A stretch of DNA of 40,412 bases, from the NCBI GenBank assembly GCA_020628145.1, contig JAHDFN010000009.1:1-40412 (forward strand). The letters run 5' to 3'. This document shows, in pieces, positions 9,243 through 18,802 of the stretch. Positions within the stretch are counted from its first letter, which is position 1. Each line of letters opens with the position of its first letter. A program made the translations under genes and the position numbers. Under the pieces are notes generated by a model. The model saw nothing but the letters and a program-made list of their open reading frames with translations. It ran no database searches and was not told the DNA's origin. The stretch is from Saprospiraceae bacterium (GTDB lineage Bacteria > Bacteroidota > Bacteroidia > Chitinophagales > Saprospiraceae).

Positions 9243-9779
9243 TTACTTCCTCGTCTTCTTTTTCGATTTCTTAGAAGACGAGGATTCTTCTTCCCCATCG
9301 GACTCGAATACTTCAATATAGGTTTCTTCCTTGATACTTTCAAAGCGGTTTTTTGCTCTAAGCATCCGACGGATGGCCAAAGCATCGGCTTCCTTTAGTT
9401 TTTTCCCTAAATCGGTGTTGAAGAATTGGGTCAGTTCTTCCAATTCTTCTTTTGAAAAATTCTCTATATATATATTATAGATATCAGAAGTCATTTCCGA
9501 ACCATGTTCATGGAATCTGCCCATACTTAGGTTAATCACCTGGTGTACCTTTTCATTGACTTCGTCAAAAGGCATATCCTTGGGTTCCTTAATCGTAAAA
9601 TCCGAAAGAATAAGATTGAGATAATGATCCGGATTGGCTATGTTGTTGATGACCATCTTATATTTCTCTTGTAATGAATCCGGAAGGTTTCCTTCTATGG
9701 TCACTTCGATTTCATCTTGTGAGAAAACGGTCAGGGGTAATATCAACAATGTACTGATTAAAAAAAAGATTCGTAACAT
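9243..9779 (-). CDS. DUF2059-like exported protein
   Basis: 178 aa with a clear signal peptide (LRIFFLISTLLILPLTVFSQ, cut near residue 20). The helical body contains IENFSKEELEELTQFFNTDLGKK, close to the DUF2059 signature (FTxxEL.ELxxFYxSxxGKK). The tail after residue 160 is a low-complexity Glu/Ser/Lys stretch (EEESSSSKKSKKKTRK). It is probably periplasmic and its function is unknown. It lies 49 bases after the FN3 protein and 106 bases before the LVIVD gene on the same strand, so the three may be one transcript, though no promoter evidence decides this. The overlapping minus-strand ORF 9140-9385 is a shadow. Confidence 0.7.
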   Translation of the reverse strand: MLRIFFLISTLLILPLTVFSQDEIEVTIEGNLPDSLQEKYKMVINNIANPDHYLNLILSDFTIKEPKDMPFDEVNEKVHQVINLSMGRFHEHGSEMTSDIYNIYIENFSKEELEELTQFFNTDLGKKLKEADALAIRRMLRAKNRFESIKEETYIEVFESDGEEESSSSKKSKKKTRK

Positions 9780-9828
9780 GATTAAAATAATGATTTCTAT
9801 ATACTAATGAAAATCGGTGATTCGGATT

Positions 9829-11601
9829 TTATTTTTTAATGAATTTTATTGGAGTATTATTATTGATTTTTAGAAAATACATTCCTTCTTCTAAAAAATC
9901 TGTATTGATTTGATATCTATTGGACGAAATATTTTCAAAAAGCAACTTTTTTCCAAGCATATCGAATATTTCAATTAATGAGCCCTTTTCAGTTTCTTCC
10001 GAATTTATTTCTACAGTTAGAATATCCTTACAGGGATTCGGGAATACATTTATATCCTGAATGAATTGATTGGAATGTAAACGGGCATTGTTCGTATTGA
10101 AATAAATGGAAGGACTCAGGATTGACCAACTATTTTCACACCAAGCCCTGACTCTGCATTGATAGGTAGTGCCGGGAATAAGATTCGGAATACTTCGGGA
10201 TGTATTGGTTGTGGTATAATTAGACCATGCCGAAGTACCCAGGGGGCGGTATCTGACCTGATATTTATCTGCATATGGCATTGCATCCCAACTCACCGTA
10301 ACCCTATAAGGGGTATTGACGACATAAGAAGCATTGGTAGGAGGACTACAGACGGAAGTCCTGAATTTACGAATCGGAGACATTTCCGACCATGAACCAT
10401 CCGGACATCTAGCTCTAATTCTATAATCATAAACCGTATTGGGAATCAGGCCTTCCAATGTACTTGTAGGGACAACAGAACCGGTTACCGTCCAAGTACT
10501 TGTACCGATGACACGGTGTCTGGTTTGGTATGAAATAGCATCGGGAACGGCTTGCCAGTCCAATACCGCCGTATTCGGATCGTCCAAGGCAATATTGACG
10601 GTGCTTGTATCTATGTAGCAGGTTGAGCAATGTGTCCAATCATCTACTGTTATGATTTGGTTACATCCAGGGTCATAGGCATCCGAGATTAAAAAGTATA
10701 AAGTAGTATCCCCCATAGTCGGAATAGTAAAAGTCGTATCAATATCATAGGGAAAAACCCCTAGTGAAACACCACCTTCCAATACTTCGTAATGATTAGA
10801 AACGCCGGTATTCACACCGGAGGCATTTATAGTAATCAAATAGAAATCATCCGTACTGATATTGGGTGTTGAATTGTCATTGCAGATCCTTGTGAATTCA
10901 TTGACGGTTAAAACACATAGATTCGAACAAGGAACTAACGGACCTATAGGTTGGCTGGCATTACAATTAGGGAAATCTACATCTGAGAAGGTTAGTGTAG
11001 GAGAAGAACCATCTGCAGCTAAAACAATCATTCCTCCGGTACCATAAGTAAAAATTCCAGCCAGAGTACCTCCCGCATAAACCTCGTATAAACCTTGGGT
11101 CCCACCGTTTATTGCTTCCGCATTGGTAAGGATTTCATAATAATCGTCAGTTGGATCTGCGGGTGTGCCATTATCATTGCAGTTATCTGTCAGTTGTGTT
11201 ATAGTTAGGGTACAAGTGGCGGAACAAGGATCCAGAACACTGGTCTGTTGTTCTGCAAAACAATTCGGTTCGTCGTAATCCACATAGGTGATTAATTTGC
11301 TTGTACCATCGGCAGGTAATGAGAAATATCCTCCGCTTCCATAGAAAAAAGGACCATTAATGGGAATTCCGTTTTCCATCACCCAAAATTGATTGGAGGG
11401 ACCTCCTTCTAATGGGTTTGCGTTGGCAAAAAAAACGTAGTAATCATCCGTAGGGTCAGAAAGTGTACCATTGTCGTCACAGGTTTCACTCCAACTTTCA
11501 ATGGTCATGCAGGGAATTGAAGCATCAGAGGAATAAGAGAAACTTATATTCGTAACGAATAAACATAATGAAAGTGTAACTAAAAATGACTTTTGGAACA
11601 T
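9829..11601 (-). CDS. Fibronectin type III surface protein with T9SS type A sorting domain
   Basis: 590 aa with a signal peptide (about 1-24). Three tandem repeats of about 100 residues follow (about 30-128, 129-228, 229-326). Each starts with a Cys-containing strand and the motif CxDNxT..DPTDDYY and ends near a Cys pair. Two FN3 domains follow (about 330-415 and 416-500, with TVYDYRIRARCPDGSWS and TTYQCRVRAWCENSWS). The last 80 residues (VFPNPCKDILTVEI, FDMLGKKLL, GMYFLKINN) are a T9SS type A tail. It is a probable surface-exposed adhesion or binding protein. The many Cys suggest disulfides. The ligand is unknown. Confidence 0.85.
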   Translation of the reverse strand: MFQKSFLVTLSLCLFVTNISFSYSSDASIPCMTIESWSETCDDNGTLSDPTDDYYVFFANANPLEGGPSNQFWVMENGIPINGPFFYGSGGYFSLPADGTSKLITYVDYDEPNCFAEQQTSVLDPCSATCTLTITQLTDNCNDNGTPADPTDDYYEILTNAEAINGGTQGLYEVYAGGTLAGIFTYGTGGMIVLAADGSSPTLTFSDVDFPNCNASQPIGPLVPCSNLCVLTVNEFTRICNDNSTPNISTDDFYLITINASGVNTGVSNHYEVLEGGVSLGVFPYDIDTTFTIPTMGDTTLYFLISDAYDPGCNQIITVDDWTHCSTCYIDTSTVNIALDDPNTAVLDWQAVPDAISYQTRHRVIGTSTWTVTGSVVPTSTLEGLIPNTVYDYRIRARCPDGSWSEMSPIRKFRTSVCSPPTNASYVVNTPYRVTVSWDAMPYADKYQVRYRPLGTSAWSNYTTTNTSRSIPNLIPGTTYQCRVRAWCENSWSILSPSIYFNTNNARLHSNQFIQDINVFPNPCKDILTVEINSEETEKGSLIEIFDMLGKKLLFENISSNRYQINTDFLEEGMYFLKINNNTPIKFIKK

Positions 11602-11630
11602 ATTAGAATAAATTTAGAGGTTAATGAAAT

Positions 11631-11656
11631 ACCGTCTCCAATTACAAGGAGGCGGT
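11631..11656 (-). promoter_or_regulatory. Leader hairpin upstream of the FN3 gene
   Basis: Read on the minus strand, ACCGCCTCC and GGAGACGGT can pair (one A-C mismatch; the plus strand instead forms a U-G wobble), 30-55 bases before the ATG at 11601. There is no T-run after it on the minus strand, so it is a leader structure rather than a terminator. Its role is unknown. Confidence 0.35.
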
Positions 11657-11730
11657 GTTTTACAAGGTAATATATTTTATTGATAGATGCTATTCTGAAA
11701 TGTGTGTAAACCCTAAGCGTATAAGTATTA

Positions 11731-11767
11731 GATAAGAGTATGTTTAAATTTTAAACATACTCTTATC
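11731..11767. repeat. 37-bp near-perfect palindrome
   Basis: Eighteen bases (GATAAGAGTATGTTTAAA) are followed by a single T and the exact complement, 46 bases after the stop of the 560-aa exported protein gene. As RNA it would fold into an AT-rich rod and may serve as that gene's terminator or 3' stabiliser, although no clear T-run follows. It could equally be a protein-binding palindrome. Confidence 0.6.
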
Positions 11768-11812
11768 AATTGGATCTTGTTTTTTCAAAATAGCCGGATA
11801 TAGGAATTTTAA

Positions 11813-13495
11813 CTATTTACACTCATCTGTATAAATAACAGCCGCCCTTAGATGATCGTCCGGATTGTTTTTAAGTTCTCCGTCCAGGTATTTCTGACTG
11901 AGTTCCGGGCAATCGGAATATAATTCGGCCATTTTCTTTTTGAATTTCAATACAAAACTCAAATCTCCGGTATTGTAGGCTTTTTTATCATTCGCTTTCT
12001 TTACAATGACGAATTCATCGTGGTCATCATCCGCTTTGAAATCCTTATAATAATAAATCCTATGGATTAATAAATTAACCTTATCAGACGAATAAAGTGA
12101 TTCATAAAGAATGTCTTTTCCTGAAGTCATCAGGCCGGCACCTAATCCGGCAGGTCTGTCGGAAGCATATGTCTTTCCATTGAATGAAAAGCCTTTAACC
12201 GAAGAAGGGTTCAAGTCACTGACGACCTGTTGTCCGTTTTTCTCATAATGGAATTGTACCCCACCTTTTGAAGCGGCCCCGAAAGTCGGGGTACTCAAAT
12301 TCCCGTCAGGAACGACGAATGTACCTTCATATTTATTACCTGCCTTATCAATCATATAACCTTCGGAAGAAGCTTCGTTGGTATTTGAAAAACCGCCGGA
12401 ATTGCTACTCATTCCATCTACATATCCACCCCTGAATCCTGAATCCGGAGCGACGACCTGATCCAATAATGGGGAATATCTACGGGTTTCTACTTCATTC
12501 AAAGCGAAGAGTTCTTCCAGTTTTTCAATTTTCTTCATGATGTCTTTTGCCCTGTTGTTTTTGAAGTCGCACTTATCGGCTTCTGTACAATAACCTTTGG
12601 CGGCGTCCAACATGTCCAACCAATATGCCGTACGAGCCATATTGATAGTGGCGGCATGGTAGATTTTCTTTTCCTTTTTATCATTATGATCGTACTTTTC
12701 CCGAACCGATTTCCAATATTCGAAAGCAGGCTGCACTTCTTTTTTTACTCCGTCCAATGCATCAGTTGGGCCAAGACCTTCAAATGCCCGGGCAACCAAA
12801 GCCGCCATGTCGGCAAAACCTTTTTCCTCATCATGTTTTTTGACCGTCAACAATTGGTATTTCCCGTTCTTAACCCTGTAGTCATATTTAGCTAATGCAT
12901 TCATACTGATATTGTGAACACCTTGGGATAGCACTTCCTTGAGTTTTCCGGATACATAGGAACGACCGTATTTTTTCCAATTATCATTAAGGGCCTTTGT
13001 CGTTTTATGCCCTTTTTTATAAGTAATGGTCTGTTCCCCGGAAATGGTTTTTTCTTCCAATACATTTCCATTGAGATCCTTCATGACGAAATTGACCGGG
13101 AAAAATGTTTTTACAACAATGTAGTATTCTTTCCATTTGGTCTCTTTGCCATCTTTGTCCTTTTTTACCTTATCTTCCGAAAGGGTTTCGGTGCTGATAT
13201 TTTCGATGGTCCCCAAACTTACTTCCATATTGAAATGGCCGCCATTTTTGACTCTTTGCATTCCATCGAATTTGAAGTATGCATCCAAATAAGTATTGGG
13301 TGATATATTTAGGAATGAAAAATCGGAACGAGAACCATAAAGACTTGTTGAATAAGTGGTGAAATCTTTTGGTAATGGTTGGCTGGGTAATTTGATGTAA
13401 GATAATTTTACAGGTTCGTCTCCTAATTTTTGAGCAGAAAGATTAAAAGAGAAAAACAGGAAAATCATGGTTAATGAGAAGAGTGTTTTTTTCAT
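11813..13495 (-). CDS. Exported protein of unknown function
   Basis: 560 aa; I do not recognise the family. It has a classic signal peptide (KKTLFSLTMIFLFFSFNLSAQ, cut near 21). A beta-rich N-terminal part (about 25-215) includes LNGNVLEEKTISGEQTI. The central helical part (about 225-330) looks TPR-like (AATINMARTAYWLDMLDAAKGY). A Gly/Ser-rich linker follows (about 350-375), then a beta-rich C-terminal part (about 380-500). There is no T9SS tail, so it should stay in the periplasm or outer membrane. It has its own -7 box upstream and a large palindrome downstream, so it looks monocistronic. Confidence 0.6.
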   Translation of the reverse strand: MKKTLFSLTMIFLFFSFNLSAQKLGDEPVKLSYIKLPSQPLPKDFTTYSTSLYGSRSDFSFLNISPNTYLDAYFKFDGMQRVKNGGHFNMEVSLGTIENISTETLSEDKVKKDKDGKETKWKEYYIVVKTFFPVNFVMKDLNGNVLEEKTISGEQTITYKKGHKTTKALNDNWKKYGRSYVSGKLKEVLSQGVHNISMNALAKYDYRVKNGKYQLLTVKKHDEEKGFADMAALVARAFEGLGPTDALDGVKKEVQPAFEYWKSVREKYDHNDKKEKKIYHAATINMARTAYWLDMLDAAKGYCTEADKCDFKNNRAKDIMKKIEKLEELFALNEVETRRYSPLLDQVVAPDSGFRGGYVDGMSSNSGGFSNTNEASSEGYMIDKAGNKYEGTFVVPDGNLSTPTFGAASKGGVQFHYEKNGQQVVSDLNPSSVKGFSFNGKTYASDRPAGLGAGLMTSGKDILYESLYSSDKVNLLIHRIYYYKDFKADDDHDEFVIVKKANDKKAYNTGDLSFVLKFKKKMAELYSDCPELSQKYLDGELKNNPDDHLRAAVIYTDECK

Positions 13496-13575
13496 TTTTG
13501 TTATAAGTTAAATAATTGATTAATGAGATTTGTAATATTGAAGTTGTTCAAATTAGATTTAAGTAAATCCGAATG

Positions 13576-13583
13576 CAAAGATA
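13576..13583 (-). promoter_or_regulatory. -7 box for the 560-aa exported protein gene
   Basis: TATCTTTG on the minus strand is an exact TAnnTTTG match about 80 bases before the ATG at 13495. No good TTG was found at the -33 spacing, so only half of the promoter is supported. Confidence 0.5.
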
Positions 13584-13684
13584 CTTAATTTTCATCTGCT
13601 TTTTGAATAGGTGAAAGTTAAAGATATTAATACCTAAAAATGGATTATAAGCTAATTGATGATGTTTTTAATCCGATGAATTAT

Positions 13685-15622
13685 TTAAAAGTTAGGATCA
13701 ACGACACCGTATTTCTTGGCGGATTGTTTATCTTTTTCTTTGGCAGGAATATTGTTCATCGCATTATGTATTTTTGCCCTTTCTAAAAAATATCTTCCGT
13801 TTTCGGAATCAAAAGAAATGGCTTTGTTCAAGTCGTCTAATGCGTCCTGTAGATTCCCTAATATCCTATTGGTTAGTCCTCTCTCAAAAATTATTTCAGG
13901 ATTATAAGGATCTATTTCCATATAAGTATTGTAGTCCTTTAATGCTTCAGGATAATTTTTTTGTGTCTGGTGTAATAAAGACCGGTTCAGGAATACATTT
14001 TTATTTTTCGGATTGAGTTCTTCTGCTTTATTGAAATCTATTATGGCCTTGTCGAATTGGCTCAAAACACAATAGGTAGCACCTCTGTTGATATGTGCTT
14101 CATCCAATTCCGGTTTTAATTCTATAGCCTTATTGAAATCGGCAAGGGCTTCATTGTGTTTGTTCTGATCGAAATACAATCTTCCTCGGTTGACATAGGT
14201 TTCACCATAATCGGGATTAATGGAAAGAGCTTTGTTGTAATCCTTTAATGCGGCATTCAGATTGCCTTGCTCTTTTAAATAATACCCCCTGTTTCTGTAA
14301 GGAAGACTTGATTTGTCATTGTTGCTTTCTATAACCTGTGTCCATAATGTCTCACCATTTTTCCAAATGCCATTTTGCTTCCAAGTCATCCCTGCAAAAA
14401 TCAAAAGATAAATTACTGCAAAAATTAAAATGCCGTTTTTTAAATTCGGTTTATTATTCATTAAATAATTCAGGCCGTAGGCCAGAATGAAAAATAATCC
14501 GAAGTAAGGAATATATGTAAAACGATCCGCTAGGAATCCTTGCCCTGCTCCCAGGAATTGCAAAACAAAAACAATATTCAAAAAGAAAAATGCCAAACCG
14601 AAAACCAACCATCTAATGTCTTTTTGATAAGCCCTGAGAATTATTCCTAAAAATGCAATGAATCCAAGTGGGGCGACATAGAATAATGTGGACAGGGTTT
14701 GGGGGTAGGGGTATAATGGCGACATTTTCCAAGGGAAAATAAATTTCCCCAAATATGTACACAAGGAATACGATCCGATTAAAAACCTTTCAGGTAATGA
14801 AAAAATAACATTCTCTTCATTATAATCGGCTAATGTGTTATGACTGTATAATAAATAAACACCTAATAATCCGGATAGTAGGGAGAGAAGGAAAAAAGGT
14901 ACTTTTTCCTTTATTACTTTTTGATCAGATAAGGGACGGTTAAAATAATAATCTACTAGAACCAATGTGAGTGGAAATGCAACAGATTGTATTTTGGAAA
15001 ATAATGCAAGGATGAAAAGTAATATGGTGATTCCGAAATAAAACTTTTTCTTATGTTCGCTTTGTAGGTATCTTATATAATAAAAAAGTGCAGAAAAATA
15101 GAATGCACCCATCAAAACATCCTTTCTTTCCGTAACCCAAGCGACGGATTCCACCCGCATGGGATGTATGCCGAAAAGCAATGCGGCAAATGCGGCAATC
15201 ATCGGATTGAGTTTTAATAACAATAAAACCCTATATGCGAAAAATACAGAGATAAGGTGTAATATCAGATTCGTGAAATGGAATACTTTGGGATTTAATC
15301 CGAAAAGCGCATTTTCAATGGCGAAAGTAAAAATAGATAAAGGATTATATCCACCCATTACGGTTTCCGTAAATATGGCTTTGATGCTGGGCCAGTCAAA
15401 AACAACTACGTTTTTATTTTCCAATAAGTTCTTAGGGTCGTCCCAATTGACAAAATCATTCCAAAGGGAAGGAATGAAAGCAACAAAGGTGATAAGTAAG
15501 ACGGCAGCAATCGGAAAAAATAATGATTGATCTTTCCAAAATGGATTATTATTGATTTTGGATTTTATCTGTTTTTGCTGTTGCTTTTTCTTTTTCGATT
15601 TTTTAGCCTTTTTATTGCTCAT
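13685..15622 (-). CDS. TMTC-like membrane protein with C-terminal TPR repeats
   Basis: 645 aa. A Lys-rich cytoplasmic N-terminus (1-25) precedes about 11-12 membrane segments up to residue 410. The first loop carries NDFVNWDDPKN and the third region carries GIHPMRVESVAWVTERKDVL, the hallmark of TMTC/DUF1736-type GT-C proteins. About six 34-residue TPR units follow (about 425-640; for example AALKDYNKALSINPDYGETYVNRG). Animal TMTC proteins are O-mannosyltransferases; bacterial members are usually annotated only as TPR proteins, so enzyme activity here is inferred. It is transcribed alone, with a -7 box at 15688-15695. Confidence 0.75.
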   Translation of the reverse strand: MSNKKAKKSKKKKQQQKQIKSKINNNPFWKDQSLFFPIAAVLLITFVAFIPSLWNDFVNWDDPKNLLENKNVVVFDWPSIKAIFTETVMGGYNPLSIFTFAIENALFGLNPKVFHFTNLILHLISVFFAYRVLLLLKLNPMIAAFAALLFGIHPMRVESVAWVTERKDVLMGAFYFSALFYYIRYLQSEHKKKFYFGITILLFILALFSKIQSVAFPLTLVLVDYYFNRPLSDQKVIKEKVPFFLLSLLSGLLGVYLLYSHNTLADYNEENVIFSLPERFLIGSYSLCTYLGKFIFPWKMSPLYPYPQTLSTLFYVAPLGFIAFLGIILRAYQKDIRWLVFGLAFFFLNIVFVLQFLGAGQGFLADRFTYIPYFGLFFILAYGLNYLMNNKPNLKNGILIFAVIYLLIFAGMTWKQNGIWKNGETLWTQVIESNNDKSSLPYRNRGYYLKEQGNLNAALKDYNKALSINPDYGETYVNRGRLYFDQNKHNEALADFNKAIELKPELDEAHINRGATYCVLSQFDKAIIDFNKAEELNPKNKNVFLNRSLLHQTQKNYPEALKDYNTYMEIDPYNPEIIFERGLTNRILGNLQDALDDLNKAISFDSENGRYFLERAKIHNAMNNIPAKEKDKQSAKKYGVVDPNF

Positions 15623-15687
15623 TGAACCTTTCGATTAATTGGATGAGATAAGTCTTTTAGAAAATGAGTAGTAGGTCAGTGTGTGGA

Positions 15688-15695
15688 CAAAGCTA
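15688..15695 (-). promoter_or_regulatory. -7 box for the TMTC-like gene
   Basis: TAGCTTTG on the minus strand is an exact TAnnTTTG match about 65 bases before the ATG at 15622. The best TTG lies 23 bases further upstream, a long spacing. Confidence 0.45.
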
Positions 15696-15715
15696 ATAAA
15701 TTCCAATGAATCTTG

Positions 15716-16165
15716 TTACAATATGTTTTCTTCCATCCAGGTCTCTAGGGCCAATTGTTGGAAATGTGCATTGGTTTTCGGACGGATTATGAATTTGCCA
15801 CTTTTACCTTTCATGAAAACATTCCTATCATAAATATTGCAATTGCCATTCAGTTTTTTTCCAGGCTGATGGACGGAAACCAATTCCGAAAGAAGTTTTT
15901 TTAATTCTTGGATTTTTTTTCGGGGAAGGGTCTTATTGAATTTCCGACCATCATAACCTTTGTACTTGATGGTATAGTCTCGATATCCTTTTTTCTTCAA
16001 TATTATTTTATCGGTTCCTACGATTGCTGTTCCATAGCCACCGTGATATGTTATCTCCATTTTGATCTTCCGATCATTTTGGAAAATGTCATTCAACTGT
16101 TTTTGTTCGTTATCTGCCAAGGAGAAAAATCCTATGGAAAGCAGAAGAATATAAAGGAAGTTCAT
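15716..16165 (-). CDS. Small exported protein of unknown function
   Basis: About 149 aa; family not recognised. It has a hydrophobic N-terminus (NFLYILLLSIGFFSLADN) that would act as a signal peptide. The body is basic and beta-rich (MEITYHGGYGTAIVGTDKIILKK), and Cys occurs once (GNCNIYD). The ORF track starts at a TTG (16216), but that codon lies inside the groL terminator hairpin. The ATG at 16165 opens directly on the signal peptide and is the better start. It lies downstream of groL on the same strand but beyond its terminator, so it is probably a separate unit. Confidence 0.6.
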   Translation of the reverse strand: MNFLYILLLSIGFFSLADNEQKQLNDIFQNDRKIKMEITYHGGYGTAIVGTDKIILKKKGYRDYTIKYKGYDGRKFNKTLPRKKIQELKKLLSELVSVHQPGKKLNGNCNIYDRNVFMKGKSGKFIIRPKTNAHFQQLALETWMEENIL

Positions 16166-16194
16166 GTATTGCAATTTAATCGGGATAAAAATAC

Positions 16195-16225
16195 AATAAA
16201 AAACACCCTGCCGCAATACGGCAGG
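16195..16225 (-). terminator. Terminator of the groES-groL transcript
   Basis: On the minus strand, CCTGCCG and CGGCAGG pair around a 5-base loop, followed by GTG and a run of six T, 37-65 bases after the groL stop. It is a standard intrinsic terminator. Confidence 0.85.
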
Positions 16226-16261
16226 ATGTATAGAGTATTTTCATGATCTCTGTTGGCAAGA

Positions 16262-17908
<1,647 letters not shown>

Positions 17909-17996
17909 TTATGTTTTTTATGAAGTCGTTTAAGAATGGATCGTTAAATAACTTCCAATTAATTAGAATGAATTAAAAAAATAAATCGAATGGATC

Positions 17997-18269
17997 TTAT
18001 CCGAGGATGACAAGGATGTCATCTTCTCTCATAATGAGATAATCTTTTCCTTCATAGGATAATTCCTGACCGGCATATTTGCCGTAAAGGACAGTATCTC
18101 CTTTTTTGACGGTCATATCATTACCATCCTTACCGGGGCCTACTGCCACGATTTTTCCTTTCTGTGGTTTTTCCTTGGCCGTATCCGGAATGATGATTCC
18201 TCCGGCTGTTTTTGCTTCAGCGGCAGAAGGCTGAACAACCACACGATCATTAATCGGTTTCAATTTCAT
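17997..18269 (-). CDS. groS: Co-chaperonin GroES
   Basis: 90 aa, the usual length. It shows [21 protein letters not shown], the mobile-loop residues GGIIIPDTA and the C-terminal [17 protein letters not shown]. It caps the GroEL cage as a heptamer. It is the first gene of a two-gene operon with a leader of about 150 bases and its own consensus promoter. The secG terminator at 18513-18544 insulates it from the upstream gene block. Confidence 0.98.
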   Translation of the reverse strand: MKLKPINDRVVVQPSAAEAKTAGGIIIPDTAKEKPQKGKIVAVGPGKDGNDMTVKKGDTVLYGKYAGQELSYEGKDYLIMREDDILVILG

Positions 18270-18428
18270 TTTAATTATGTTTTTGTCTCAATTAAATTAA
18301 ATAATAGAAGTGATTTGAATTGATATGGTATATCTATCATGCATTGTGCCAATCGGTTTTTACTGCCATTATTACAGTTTCGGAACATTTTTCGGAAAAT
18401 TTGGACTGACAATTTTTCAAACCTGCTG

Positions 18429-18458
18429 CAAAAGTAACAGTTTGAATGGAATTTGCAA
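18429..18458 (-). promoter_or_regulatory. Promoter of groES-groL
   Basis: On the minus strand TTG (18458-18456), exactly 19 bases, then TACTTTTG (18436-18429), a full Bacteroidota consensus promoter. The predicted start near 18423 gives a leader of about 155 bases. Just inside the leader are two direct copies of TTTCGGAA (plus strand, 18378-18385 and 18390-18397), 12 bases apart. No CIRCE palindrome (TTAGCACTC-N9-GAGTGCTAA) is present. Confidence 0.7.
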
Positions 18459-18512
18459 CCGACTCGCTGATAATTGGGAAGAAGAAGGGGGAAAGGAAAG
18501 AAGAAGTAAAGG

Positions 18513-18544
18513 AAAACGCCTTCCGGAAACCCGGAAGGCGTTTT
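18513..18544. terminator. Bidirectional terminator after secG
   Basis: A perfect 14-bp stem AAAACGCCTTCCGG / CCGGAAGGCGTTTT with an AAAC loop lies 29-60 bases after the secG stop. It ends the long miaB-to-secG transcript and separates it from groES. Confidence 0.88.
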
Positions 18545-18572
18545 ATGATTATTGCTGTTTATGATTCTTAGC

Positions 18573-18800
18573 CTATGCGAAATAACTGGCTGTTACACAA
18601 AGTACGAAAAGAGCAATCGCACAGTACCAAGTGAATTTTTCAATGAAATCACCCGATTTCGCAGCACCGAACATTTGGTTGGCTCCTCCTCCTCCGAAAG
18701 TGGAATCCAAGCCACCTCCTTTGGGGTTCTGTATTAGAACGGCTCCCATAAGAAGTATGCATACTATCGCAATCGCAATTGTTATTAATGTAATGGCCAT
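18573..18800 (-). CDS. secG: Preprotein translocase subunit SecG
   Basis: 75 aa with two membrane segments (about 2-22 and 54-73). Between them is the conserved loop LIQNPKGGGLDSTFGGGGANQMFG, diagnostic of SecG. It is the small inner-membrane partner of SecYE that assists SecA-driven export, including export of the T9SS cargo encoded nearby. It is the last gene of the minus-strand block: the preceding ORF ends 2 bases upstream of its ATG and a strong terminator follows. Confidence 0.95.
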   Translation of the reverse strand: MAITLITIAIAIVCILLMGAVLIQNPKGGGLDSTFGGGGANQMFGAAKSGDFIEKFTWYCAIALFVLCVTASYFA

Positions 18801-18802
18801 AA

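Noticed and set aside
9140-9385. Minus-strand ORF of 81 aa overlapping the DUF2059-like gene
   Set aside because: Different frame through the tail of a convincing signal-peptide protein; low-complexity product.
16166-16216. Upstream TTG start of the small exported protein
   Set aside because: It lies within the groL terminator hairpin; the ATG at 16165 opens on the signal peptide.
18338-18362. TTGGCAC-containing stretch (minus strand) upstream of groES as an RpoN promoter
   Set aside because: The -12 element TTGC is missing at the required spacing, and a complete consensus promoter is present at 18429-18458.
18270-18512. CIRCE element expected upstream of groES
   Set aside because: No TTAGCACTC-N9-GAGTGCTAA-like palindrome is present.
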